This document shows, one piece after another, positions 45,536-53,255 of a stretch of 64,000 nt of DNA. Location: NCBI GenBank assembly GCA_900468535.1, contig UBTY01000021.1, forward strand, positions 1 through 64,000. The letters run 5' to 3'. This stretch comes from Hyphomicrobiales bacterium (GTDB taxonomy: Bacteria; Pseudomonadota; Alphaproteobacteria; Rhizobiales; Rhizobiaceae). The position numbers and the translations under genes were made by a program. The notes under the pieces were generated by a model, which was not told the DNA's origin, did no database searches, and saw only the letters and a program-made list of their open reading frames with translations. Positions within the stretch are counted from its first letter, which is position 1; each line of letters opens with the position of its first letter.

Positions 45536-46476
45536 TGGCATCGGTGAGCATGGAAACCACGGCAGCGGTCAAGGCCGCGGCGAAACAGCGGAGCAAACCG
45601 GGTCGGTTTGCTCCCAACTATTGGCCTTTCGTCATTCCCGCTCTGGTCGTCGTGGCGGCTGTGATCGTCTTCCCGTGGGTCTTCACCCTCTGGATGAGCG
45701 TCAACAGCTGGACACTCGGCCAGGCTCAGGTCTTCGCCGGGTTGGACAACTATCTCCGCCTAGCGGTTGATCTGCGCTTCTGGGAATCGCTGTGGCATAC
45801 CGTGCTCTATACGACGCTGTCGGTCGTTGCTCCCCTGTTTTTGGGGACACTGGCTGCACTCATCTTCGACGCTCAGTTTCCGTTCCGCGGTATTCTGCGT
45901 GGCGTATTCGTGATGCCGATGATGGCGACTCCGGTCGCCATCGCCCTCGTCTGGACGATGATGTTTCATCCGCAACTCGGCGTCCTGAATTACCTGCTAT
46001 CCTTCATAGGCATCGGGCCGCAGGAGTGGATCTACAACCAGAAGAGCGTCATTCCCTCGCTGGTGCTGGTGGAAACCTGGCAATGGACGCCGCTCGTGAT
46101 GCTGATCGTGCTCGGCGGGCTGGCTGCTGTGCCGCGCGAGCCCTATGAAAGCGCGGAAATCGATGGCGCGAATGTCTGGCAAAAATTCCGCTACCTCACA
46201 TTGCCGATGATCGCGCCGTTCCTGATGATCGCGGTCATCATCCGCAGCATCGATGCGGTCAAGAGCTTCGACATCATCTACGCGATGACACAGGGCGGCC
46301 CCGGCACAGCCTCTGAGACCATCAACATCTATCTCTACAACAAAGCCTTTTCCTACTACGATATCGGATATGGCTCGGCCATGGCCGTCATCTTCTTCGT
46401 ACTGATCGTCATGCTCTCCTTCACTCTGCTGAAGGTCAAGCAGCGCGCCAACTGGTCTGACGGGGAGGCACGATAA
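45535..46476 (+). CDS. ABC sugar transporter permease (MalF-like)
   Basis: This is an inner-membrane permease of the carbohydrate uptake family CUT1, 313 residues, with six hydrophobic segments. The first is at about residues 28-50 (FVIPALVVVAAVIVFPWVF), and the EAA loop that contacts the ATPase reads PYESAEIDGANVWQKFRYLTLP. The ATG shares one base with the stop of the binding-protein gene (TAATG), and the next permease starts the same way, so the three genes are translationally coupled. Confidence 0.93.
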   Translation: MASVSMETTAAVKAAAKQRSKPGRFAPNYWPFVIPALVVVAAVIVFPWVFTLWMSVNSWTLGQAQVFAGLDNYLRLAVDLRFWESLWHTVLYTTLSVVAPLFLGTLAALIFDAQFPFRGILRGVFVMPMMATPVAIALVWTMMFHPQLGVLNYLLSFIGIGPQEWIYNQKSVIPSLVLVETWQWTPLVMLIVLGGLAAVPREPYESAEIDGANVWQKFRYLTLPMIAPFLMIAVIIRSIDAVKSFDIIYAMTQGGPGTASETINIYLYNKAFSYYDIGYGSAMAVIFFVLIVMLSFTLLKVKQRANWSDGEAR

Positions 46477-47291
46477 TGAAGCGCAAAGCACTCGATCGGC
46501 TTGGACTTTTGTTCGTGGCCCTGGTGATGGTCTCGCCGGTGATCCTGTTCTTTCTCTGGATGATCTCGCTGTCTCTCAAGTACGAGATCGACAACGGCGC
46601 CTATCCGCCGATCTTCATCCCCGAACGCTTCGCATGGTCGAACTACTTGAAGGTTTTCGAGGAGAACAACTTCTTCCTCTATCTCTGGAATTCCGTGCTG
46701 GTGACGGGCGCGGCGACACTGCTCGCACTCCTGATCGGCGTTCCGGCCGGCTACGGCATAGCCCGCCTGAAGGCTGAGAAATCGGCAGTCGTCATCATGA
46801 TCGCCCGCATGACACCAGGCCTTTCGTTCCTGATCCCGCTCTTCCTTCTCTTCCAATGGCTGAACCTGCTTGGCACGCTTTGGCCCCAGATCATCATCCA
46901 CCTGGTTGTGACCGTCCCGATCGTGGTCTGGATCATGATCGGCTACTTCGAAACGACGCCGATGGAGCTCGAAGAGGCCGCGAGCATCGATGGGGCGACG
47001 CCGTGGCAGGTCTTCCGGCTAGTCGCGCTGCCGATCGCGCGGCCGGGCATCGTGGTCGCCTTCATCCTGTCGGTGATTTTTTCCTGGAACAACTTCGTCT
47101 TCGGCATCGTGCTTGCCAGCCGGGAAACGCGCACCTTGCCGGTCGCGGTCTACAACATGCTTTCGTTCGAGCAGGTCAGCTGGGGACCGCTGGCCGCTGC
47201 GGCCCTTATCGTGACGCTGCCTGTGTTGGTCCTGACGGTCTTCGCGCAGCGGCAGATCGTTGCCGGTCTTACAGCAGGTGCCGTGAAGTGA
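46476..47291 (+). CDS. ABC sugar transporter permease (MalG-like)
   Basis: This is the second inner-membrane permease of the CUT1 transporter, 271 residues with six membrane segments. The EAA loop reads MELEEAASIDGATPWQVFRL. It ends with the VAGLTAGAVK tail typical of MalG-type subunits. Its start shares one base with the stop of the first permease, and its stop overlaps the GTG of the kinase gene. No ATP-binding subunit follows, so the ATPase must come from elsewhere, perhaps from the UgpC-like gene at 53256. Confidence 0.93.
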   Translation: MKRKALDRLGLLFVALVMVSPVILFFLWMISLSLKYEIDNGAYPPIFIPERFAWSNYLKVFEENNFFLYLWNSVLVTGAATLLALLIGVPAGYGIARLKAEKSAVVIMIARMTPGLSFLIPLFLLFQWLNLLGTLWPQIIIHLVVTVPIVVWIMIGYFETTPMELEEAASIDGATPWQVFRLVALPIARPGIVVAFILSVIFSWNNFVFGIVLASRETRTLPVAVYNMLSFEQVSWGPLAAAALIVTLPVLVLTVFAQRQIVAGLTAGAVK

Positions 47292-48283
47292 CGAACACTG
47301 CCGACGATCAGCCGGGGCGGGCGCGGCATGTCCTGTGTGTCGGCGCGGCCGTCCTAGACACCCTCTTCAGGGTCCGCACCATGCCCACCGGTCAGGGCAA
47401 GGTCCTGCCTTATGAGATGCTGCAGATTGCCGAGGGAATGGCCTCCAGCGCTGCTTTCGCCGTCGCAAGGCTTGGCGGCACGGCCAGTCTTTGGGGTGCG
47501 GTCGGAAACGATGATACCGGCGCGCGGATCGTCAGCGATCTTCAGGCCAGCGGTGTTAACACCCGCCAGATGCGACGTGTCGATGGCGCCCGCTCGGCTC
47601 TGTCTACAATTCTGATCGATGACGACGGCGAGCGCCTGATCGTACCCTTCTACGATCCGCGTCTGCATGACGTCGTTCCATTTGTCAGCGCCGAGGACCT
47701 TGCGGATTTCGATGCGGTGCTCGTCGACGTTCGTTGGCCCGAGTTAGCCCAGCAGACCTTGCGCGCAGCGCAGGAGGCCGGAATCCCCGCCATTCTCGAT
47801 GGCGATGTCGCGCCTGACGGCATCATCGAGATATTAGCGCCCTCGGCAACCCACATCGTCTTTTCCCAGCCCGCCGCCGAGCGAGTTTCGGGATTAAACG
47901 ATCCGCTTGCCATCGTCATCGCTCTCAAGGAACGGTTCAGCCAGGCATTCATCAGCGTCACGATGGGCGAGAAGGGCTGCTATTGGTTTGATGAAGAGAG
48001 GAGCCTCGTCCGCCACCTGGAGGCGCCAAAGATCAAGGCTGTCGATACGCTAGCCGCCGGAGATATCTTTCACGGAACCTTCGCGCTGACCTTGGCGGAA
48101 CAAATGCCGATGGAAGACATCATGCGTCTGTCTTCCATGGCGGCGGCCATCAAATGCCAGAGATTTGGAGGCCGGATAGGAGCGCCGACGCGCTCGGAGT
48201 TGCGCGCCGCGCTGGTGGATTGGCAGCTGGCCGTGGTCGACATGCCTTCGCAACACTCACTCGACGCCGAGGCCGGCGCCTGA
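47288..48283 (+). CDS. PfkB-family sugar kinase
   Basis: This is a ribokinase/PfkB-type kinase of 331 residues that would phosphorylate the imported sugar or its breakdown product. It begins near RHVLCVGAAVLDTLFRVRT and has SSAAFAVARLGGTASLWGAV and, near the C-terminus, the active-site motif DTLAAGDIFHGTFAL with the catalytic Asp. The family consensus is DTxGAGD; here the first Gly is Ala, a known variant. The GTG at 47288 overlaps the permease stop (GTGA). With a DapA-family aldolase in the same locus, a 2-keto-3-deoxygluconate-type kinase is possible, but this is inference. Confidence 0.88.
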   Translation: MTNTADDQPGRARHVLCVGAAVLDTLFRVRTMPTGQGKVLPYEMLQIAEGMASSAAFAVARLGGTASLWGAVGNDDTGARIVSDLQASGVNTRQMRRVDGARSALSTILIDDDGERLIVPFYDPRLHDVVPFVSAEDLADFDAVLVDVRWPELAQQTLRAAQEAGIPAILDGDVAPDGIIEILAPSATHIVFSQPAAERVSGLNDPLAIVIALKERFSQAFISVTMGEKGCYWFDEERSLVRHLEAPKIKAVDTLAAGDIFHGTFALTLAEQMPMEDIMRLSSMAAAIKCQRFGGRIGAPTRSELRAALVDWQLAVVDMPSQHSLDAEAGA

Positions 48284-48312
48284 CACTCGAACCTGCACGT
48301 CAGAAAAGCGAT

Positions 48313-48342
48313 CAGGCCGGAGCTGGATGAAACTCCGGCCTG
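48313..48342. terminator. stem-loop between convergent kinase and protease genes
   Basis: A perfect 10-base stem (CAGGCCGGAG and CTCCGGCCTG) with a 10-base loop lies between the kinase stop (48283) and the DegP stop (48359). Read on the minus strand the stem is followed within a few bases by TTTTC, which favours a role as terminator of degP. On the plus strand no T-run follows. It may serve both genes. Confidence 0.6.
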
Positions 48343-48358
48343 CGATGCGGTCTGCCTC

Positions 48359-49843
48359 TCAGGCGGACTTGAAAGGCACAGCCACATAAGTCTGAGCCCC
48401 GCTGCGTTCGATCAGCAGAAGCACCGACTTGCGACCGGCCTTGGCGGCATCGGCGACCGCATGCTTGACATCACTGGCACCAGCGACCGGCTTGTCGTTG
48501 ACAGCGATGATAACGTCACCCGCCTGGACGCCTGCGGCCGCCGCAGGCTTGTCGGGATTGACGCTCGCGACGAGGGCTCCGGTCGAGCCTTTTGGCAGAT
48601 TGAGTTCCTGTCGGGCGTCCGGCGTCAGGTTCGCAAGACCGATACCGATCGTCGGGCCTGCATTGGCCTCCGGCTTGATATCGGCTGCAGCCTGCTGTTC
48701 GCCGTCATCGTTGCCGGCAATCGTCACGCTCACGTCAGTCGTCTTGCCATCGCGCCAGACGCTCAACGTTCTGTGGTCGCCCGGGGCGAGATCGGCGACG
48801 AGACGCGACAGATCCTTGGGCGTCCGAACTTCGCTGCCGCCGACGGCGGTGACGATGTCGCCCGGCTTTACGCCGGCATGCGCCGCGGGGGTGTCATCGC
48901 TGACGGTCGCCACCAGTGCGCCCTGCGCCTTCGACAAGCCAACCGCATCGGCAACATCCTGCGTGACCGGCTGGATCTGGACCCCAAGATAGCCGTGCTC
49001 GATGGAGCCGCTCTTCTGCAGCTTTGCAACGATCGTCTTTGCTTCATCGGACGGAATTGCGAAGCCAACGCCAACGCTGCCGCCGTTCGGCGAATAGATC
49101 GCCGTATTGATGCCGACGACATTGCCGGTGCTATCGACCAACGGTCCACCCGAGTTGCCGTGATTGATCGGCGCATCGATCTGGATGAAGTCGTCATAGG
49201 GCCCACTGTGAAGATCGCGCCCGCGAGCCGAGACGATACCGGCCGTTACGGTTGTGCCGATGCCGAAAGGGTTGCCGATCGCCAGGATCTGATCGCCAAG
49301 CTTCAGCTTGTTGGAGTCGCCCCAGGCGATGGTGGCAAGCGGCTTGGGCGCGTCGATCTTGAGAACGGCCAAGTCAGACTTGGCGTCGCTGCCAAGCAAC
49401 TTCGCCGGCAACTCCGTGCCATCGTCGAGTGTAACCTTAATGCTCATGGCATGATCGATGACGTGATTGTTGGTGACGATCACGCCGTCCGGGCTAATGA
49501 TGAAGCCTGAACCGAGCGCCATGGCACCCTTACCCTCGTGGCGAGGCGCTGCCTTTGGCATCGGAATGCCCTGCTGTTCGAAGAACTGCTGGAACTCGTC
49601 GTCGGGTGCGGCCTGCTGCTGATCATCGCTGACGTCAGCCTTCATAGTGGTGGTCACGGTTACGACTGCGGGCTTGTCGGCATCGACGACCGAGGCGAAG
49701 GATCCGCCATTGGCGGGGCCGGCGACGACGGCCGGGGCAGCATTCGCGCTGACATCGAAGGCAAACGGCAAGGCGGCCGCACCCGCCACGATGGCGGCAC
49801 CGACCAAGGCCGCAGTGCGGTGCTTCAGGAGAATTCTAGGCAT
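48359..49843 (-). CDS. degP: DegP/Do-type periplasmic serine protease
   Basis: This is an envelope quality-control protease and chaperone. The 494-residue protein has a signal peptide (AALVGAAIVAGAAALPFAFDVSANA), the trypsin-like triad His127 (VTNNHVID), Asp157 (AKSDLAVL) and Ser231 (HGNSGGPL), and two PDZ domains (about residues 285-370 and 390-480, with HAGVKPGDIVTAVGG and AGVQAGDVIIAVNDKP). I chose the ATG at 49843, preceded by AAGGGA, over an in-frame TTG at 49861. It is a single-gene unit. A heat or envelope stress promoter is expected in the region 49844-50212, but I could not fix one. Confidence 0.93.
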   Translation of the reverse strand: MPRILLKHRTAALVGAAIVAGAAALPFAFDVSANAAPAVVAGPANGGSFASVVDADKPAVVTVTTTMKADVSDDQQQAAPDDEFQQFFEQQGIPMPKAAPRHEGKGAMALGSGFIISPDGVIVTNNHVIDHAMSIKVTLDDGTELPAKLLGSDAKSDLAVLKIDAPKPLATIAWGDSNKLKLGDQILAIGNPFGIGTTVTAGIVSARGRDLHSGPYDDFIQIDAPINHGNSGGPLVDSTGNVVGINTAIYSPNGGSVGVGFAIPSDEAKTIVAKLQKSGSIEHGYLGVQIQPVTQDVADAVGLSKAQGALVATVSDDTPAAHAGVKPGDIVTAVGGSEVRTPKDLSRLVADLAPGDHRTLSVWRDGKTTDVSVTIAGNDDGEQQAAADIKPEANAGPTIGIGLANLTPDARQELNLPKGSTGALVASVNPDKPAAAAGVQAGDVIIAVNDKPVAGASDVKHAVADAAKAGRKSVLLLIERSGAQTYVAVPFKSA

Positions 49844-50212
49844 GGCAAAGTATCCCTTCAAACGTTGGGTTACGGCGTCTTCTTCCGGCTTCGGAATGGG
49901 CGTCGGGGGCTCTCGGACGCTAATTTGAACAGAACCGCTTGAGGTAATTCTTGGAATTACTCTTGCCAGCTCAAAGCATCAGCGTTGAAATTTATATGCG
50001 CCCCGCAACGTTCGTTTACAAATTAAATGTTGATTACCATTTCATTGCAAAACCGTAAGTATTACAGGAATTTAATCATCCAAACCCAAGACCTCAACGT
50101 CATGTGCCGGGCAAGCCGCGGGTACCTCCGCCCACTCCATATCCGGGCGAAAATGAAACCTTATCCGACCTGCATCGTTGCCATTCTATCCGAAGCAGAA
50201 GGAGGAATATCG
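49844..50212. other. 369-base divergent region between degP and the CsbD gene
   Basis: No gene is seen. The part 50010-50090 is AT-rich. Both flanking genes are stress-related, so sigma-32 or EcfG-type promoters were looked for; no GGAAC-N16/17-CGTT pair or clear sigma-32 boxes were found. The Shine-Dalgarno of the CsbD gene, GGAGGA, is at the right end. Confidence 0.4.
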
Positions 50213-50419
50213 ATGGATTGGAATCGCATCGAAGGAAACTGGAAGCAGATGAAGGGCAAGGTCAAGGAACAGTGGGGAAAGCTCACCGACGACGACCTTG
50301 ATCAGATCGCCGGCAAGCGAGAGCAGCTGGAAGGGAAACTGCAGGAACGCTACGGCCTCGCGAAAGATCGTGCGAAGACCGACATCGACAGCTGGTACGA
50401 CAACCAGAGTTGGCACTAG
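50213..50419 (+). CDS. CsbD-family stress protein
   Basis: This is a 68-residue hydrophilic protein of the CsbD family, often induced as part of the general stress response; its molecular role is not well defined. It reads MDWNRIEGNWKQMKGKVKEQ, then GKLTDDDLDQIAGKREQLEG, the two conserved blocks of the family, and ends in a short DIDSWYDNQ tail. The ATG at 50213 follows GGAGGAATATCG. The frame is open further upstream but nothing there resembles the family. A terminator follows 23 bases after the stop. Confidence 0.92.
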   Translation: MDWNRIEGNWKQMKGKVKEQWGKLTDDDLDQIAGKREQLEGKLQERYGLAKDRAKTDIDSWYDNQSWH

Positions 50420-50442
50420 CATAACGTAGACCGAAAATTCTT

Positions 50443-50474
50443 AAGCCCGCCGGCCAACAGGCAGGCTTCTTTTT
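50443..50474 (+). terminator. Rho-independent terminator of the CsbD gene
   Basis: The stem AAGCC-C-GCC pairs with GGC-A-GGCTT, with one C-A mismatch and an eight-base loop. It is followed by CTTTTT, a good T-run on the plus strand. The run overlaps the stop codon of the converging SulP gene (TAA at 50473-50475 on the minus strand). Confidence 0.75.
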
Positions 50475-51936
50475 ACACTTCTTTTAGAGGCGTCGATCCG
50501 AGGCTGCCGATCAGGGTCGCACTCGCGTGGTTCAAGCCGACAACGGTGACGGAAGCGTGGTGCTTGCGGAAGCGCTCGACGACCTTCTCCAGCGCGGCAA
50601 CCGCCGTGATATCCCAGAAATGAGCCTCGGATACATCGATTACGACGGCGTCTTCGGCCGCCCCCTGTATGTCGAAGGAATCGACGAACATGTCGGCGGA
50701 TGCAAAGAAAACCTGGCCAGACACGCGATAGGTCAGCTTGCCGGTTGCGGGGTCGGCTTCCGGCTTGACCTGAAGCAGCCGCGCAACCTTGAAGGTGAAG
50801 AATACGCCGCTAAGGAGAACGCCCACCGTGACGCCGAGTGCAAGGTTGGCGCTCAATACGGTCACGATGACAGTCGAGAACATGACGATGCTCGATGTCT
50901 TCGGATGAACGATCAGCGTCCTCAAGGAGGCCCAGTCGAAGGTATCGATGGAAACAGTGACCATGATTGCCACGAGTGCGGCGACCGGCACCTGGGAAAC
51001 CCAAGGCTTCAGAAGCACCATCAGGATCAATAGGAAGGCACCGGCAAAGAGCGTGGATAGCCGCCCGCGCCCGCCGTATTTCACATTGCTGACGGTCTGT
51101 CCGATCATTCCGCAGCCGGCGATACCGCCGAAGAGGCTGGCGGCAGCATTCGCCATTCCAAGACCCAGGCATTCACGGTTCTTGGAGCTCGGCGTACCCG
51201 TGAGATCATCGACGACGCTCGCCGTCATCAGCGATTCCAGCAGCCCCACCATTGCGATCGCCAGGGCGGGTGGCGCGATGATCGACAGCGTTTCCCAGGT
51301 CAACGGCACCGTCGGCCATGCGAAGGACGGAAGCGAGTCCGGCAGCTTGCCGAGGTCGGCAACCGTCGGAATGGGCAATTGCAGATAGACGGATGCAAGG
51401 GTCAGAACGAGAATACAGATCAACGGCGACGGGATCGCCGTCGAAAGTCGCGGAACCAGGTAGATTATCGCGAGCCCGGCCGCCAGCATGGCATAGGAAG
51501 TCCAGCCGCCGCCAAGAATATGCGGCAGCTGCGCCGAGAAGATCAGGATCGCCAGCGCGTTTACGAAACCCGTGCGGACAGATTTGGAGACGAACCGCAT
51601 AAGGGCGCCGAGGCGAAGCAGGCCGAAGGCGATCTGCAACGCGCCCGCGAGCAGTCCGGCCGCGAGCAAATAGGGCAGCCCATGAGCATGGACGAGCGGA
51701 GCGACCACGAGCGCGACCGATCCGGCGGCAGCCGACACCATGGCTGGTCTGCCGCCGGTGAAGGCGATGACAATGCCGATAACAAAGGAGGCAAAAAGCC
51801 CAACCTCCGGATCGACACCGGCGACGAAGGAAAAGGCGATGACCTCGGGGATCAACGCGAAGGTCGCGACCGCCCCGGCTAGAATTTCGCGCGACGGATT
51901 GGCGCCCCAATCTCGACGAATGGCTGATAGTGGCAT
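50473..51936 (-). CDS. SulP-family anion transporter with STAS domain
   Basis: This is an inner-membrane anion transporter or exchanger of the SulP/SLC26 family, 487 residues. The N-terminal 370 residues hold ten or more hydrophobic segments (for example ILAGAVATFALIPEVIAFSF) and the family stretch SLFGGIAGCGMIGQTVSNVK. The C-terminus is a STAS domain (about residues 400-480) with VVIDVSEAHFWDITAVAALE. Sulfate or bicarbonate are usual substrates; the sequence does not choose. The ATG at 51936 faces a possible small upstream ORF at 51969-52154. Confidence 0.92.
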   Translation of the reverse strand: MPLSAIRRDWGANPSREILAGAVATFALIPEVIAFSFVAGVDPEVGLFASFVIGIVIAFTGGRPAMVSAAAGSVALVVAPLVHAHGLPYLLAAGLLAGALQIAFGLLRLGALMRFVSKSVRTGFVNALAILIFSAQLPHILGGGWTSYAMLAAGLAIIYLVPRLSTAIPSPLICILVLTLASVYLQLPIPTVADLGKLPDSLPSFAWPTVPLTWETLSIIAPPALAIAMVGLLESLMTASVVDDLTGTPSSKNRECLGLGMANAAASLFGGIAGCGMIGQTVSNVKYGGRGRLSTLFAGAFLLILMVLLKPWVSQVPVAALVAIMVTVSIDTFDWASLRTLIVHPKTSSIVMFSTVIVTVLSANLALGVTVGVLLSGVFFTFKVARLLQVKPEADPATGKLTYRVSGQVFFASADMFVDSFDIQGAAEDAVVIDVSEAHFWDITAVAALEKVVERFRKHHASVTVVGLNHASATLIGSLGSTPLKEV

Positions 51937-51968
51937 GTGAATTGATCTCGCAAAGCTGGCTGATACCG

Positions 51969-52154
51969 CTATCCAGCGGTTTTGGAAGGCCTGCAGGCTG
52001 TGCGTTGTCTGGCGGATCGGCGGCCAGAAGAGCCACCCGGAATTTCACCGGGTCCAGGGTGAGTTCGGACTTTATAGTCGAATGCGATTTCGCATGGCAA
52101 CATCAAAGCCGCGATCATTTCGGAAACGGTCACCCGCGGGCGAAATCGTCGCAT
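51969..52154 (-). CDS. possible 61-residue ORF with a perfect Shine-Dalgarno, upstream of the SulP gene
   Basis: The ATG at 52154 is preceded by AAAGGAGGT with five bases of spacing, one of the best ribosome binding sites in the window. The encoded peptide (starting MRRFRPRVTVSEMIAALMLP) has a short hydrophobic stretch and an arginine-rich second half and matches no family I know. It ends 32 bases before the SulP start on the same strand, so it could be a leader peptide or a co-expressed small protein. Codon use alone cannot confirm it, and the site may instead mark a decayed gene. Confidence 0.35.
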   Translation of the reverse strand: MRRFRPRVTVSEMIAALMLPCEIAFDYKVRTHPGPGEIPGGSSGRRSARQRTACRPSKTAG

Positions 52155-52202
52155 GTTGACCTCCTTTGACGAGATGTCATGCTGCGTTCACGCTTGCAGG
52201 CT

Positions 52203-52220
52203 AGATGCCCTTAGGCATCT
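52203..52220 (+). repeat. small hairpin in the leader of ppk2
   Basis: AGATGCC and GGCATCT form a perfect 7-base stem with a CTTA loop, 58 bases upstream of the ppk2 start codon. No T-run follows, so it is not a standard terminator. It could affect leader RNA stability or be a binding site. Confidence 0.35.
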
Positions 52221-52278
52221 GGTGCCAAGGCATCGGTAGCCGACAACCGTATCGTGCGGGCACAGCGAGGGGTAAAGG

Positions 52279-53193
52279 ATGAAACCGTCTGACATGAATC
52301 AACAGGACTGGCTTGAAGCCGAGCTGGCCGACACGATCGACGAAGACTATGAGCTGGAGCTATCCGAGCCGGCCCTGTCCGACGCGATCCGCAAGATCTA
52401 TCGCGAGGCTCACCCGGCATCGATCCCGCGGCTTGACTATTTCCGGGCGCTCCTTGCGCTTCAGTCCGAGCTGATCAAGCTTCAGGACTGGGTGGTCTAC
52501 AACAAGGAGAAAGTGGTCGTCATTTTCGAAGGCCGTGATTCTGCCGGAAAGGGCGGCGTTATCAAGCGCATCACCCAGCGCCTCAACCCCCGTGTCGTTC
52601 GCGTCGTCGCATTGCCGGCGCCATCAGACCGTGAAAAGACCCAGTGGTATTTCCAGCGCTACGTCCCGCACCTGCCGGCCGGCGGCGAGATCGTCCTCTT
52701 CGATCGCTCCTGGTACAATCGCTCCGGTGTCGAACGCGTGATGGGCTTTGCCGACGAGGATCAGGTCGAACAGTTCTTCAATGACGTTCCCGAATTCGAG
52801 CGCATGCTGGTTCGTTCCGGAATCAGGCTCGTCAAATATTGGTTCTCAATTACCGACGAGGAGCAGCAGATGCGGTTTCTCGTGCGCATTCACGATCCAC
52901 TGAAGCAGTGGAAATTGTCGCCGATGGATCTGCAGTCCCGCGTCCGCTGGGAATCCTATACCAAGGCGAAGGAAGAGACCTTTGCGCGCACGAATATACC
53001 CGAAGCGCCCTGGCATATCGTCGAAGGCAACGACAAGAAGCGCGCGCGCCTGAACTGCATCGACCACCTGCTGCAGCTTATTCCCTACACGGATGTTCCG
53101 CACGAGGAAATCACCCTTCCGGATCGCGTCTTCAATCCGGACTACGAACGCAAGGTGCTGCCGCCGGAACTCTATGTTCCGAGCAAATACTGA
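52279..53193 (+). CDS. ppk2: polyphosphate kinase 2 (PPK2 family)
   Basis: PPK2 enzymes use polyphosphate to phosphorylate nucleoside diphosphates or monophosphates. The 304-residue protein has Walker A GRDSAGKGG at 85-93, a lid segment with RVVALPAPSDREKTQWYFQR, Walker B EIVLFDRSWYNRSGVERVMG, and SPMDLQSRVRWESYTKAKEE, all hallmarks of the family. Length matches single-domain (class I) members such as rhizobial PPK2. The ATG at 52279 has GAGGGG upstream. It is a single gene and converges on the ABC ATPase gene, with a long palindrome between. Confidence 0.93.
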   Translation: MKPSDMNQQDWLEAELADTIDEDYELELSEPALSDAIRKIYREAHPASIPRLDYFRALLALQSELIKLQDWVVYNKEKVVVIFEGRDSAGKGGVIKRITQRLNPRVVRVVALPAPSDREKTQWYFQRYVPHLPAGGEIVLFDRSWYNRSGVERVMGFADEDQVEQFFNDVPEFERMLVRSGIRLVKYWFSITDEEQQMRFLVRIHDPLKQWKLSPMDLQSRVRWESYTKAKEETFARTNIPEAPWHIVEGNDKKRARLNCIDHLLQLIPYTDVPHEEITLPDRVFNPDYERKVLPPELYVPSKY

Positions 53194-53213
53194 GCGAATT
53201 TGGACAAACGGAC

Positions 53214-53241
53214 GATATCTGCCTGACATCAGGCAGATATC
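53214..53241. terminator. 28-base palindrome between convergent genes, possible bidirectional terminator
   Basis: The arms GATATCTGCCTGA (53214-53226) and TCAGGCAGATATC (53229-53241) are perfect complements separated by only two bases. The site lies 20 bases after the ppk2 stop and 14 bases after the ATPase stop on the other strand. RNA from either strand would form a strong hairpin (12 pairs, 4-base loop). No T-run follows on either side, so it may act as a transcription barrier, an RNA end-protecting structure, or a protein binding site. Confidence 0.55.
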
Positions 53242-53255
53242 AGACCCGCAATGCA

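Noticed and set aside
44213..45541. 442-residue minus-strand open frame opposite the sugar-binding protein gene
   Set aside because: It has no recognisable domain and is the mirror of a Tat-exported binding protein with clear family motifs.
50027..50212. N-terminal extension of the CsbD protein
   Set aside because: The extra 62 residues do not match the family, and the strong GGAGGA sits just before the ATG at 50213.
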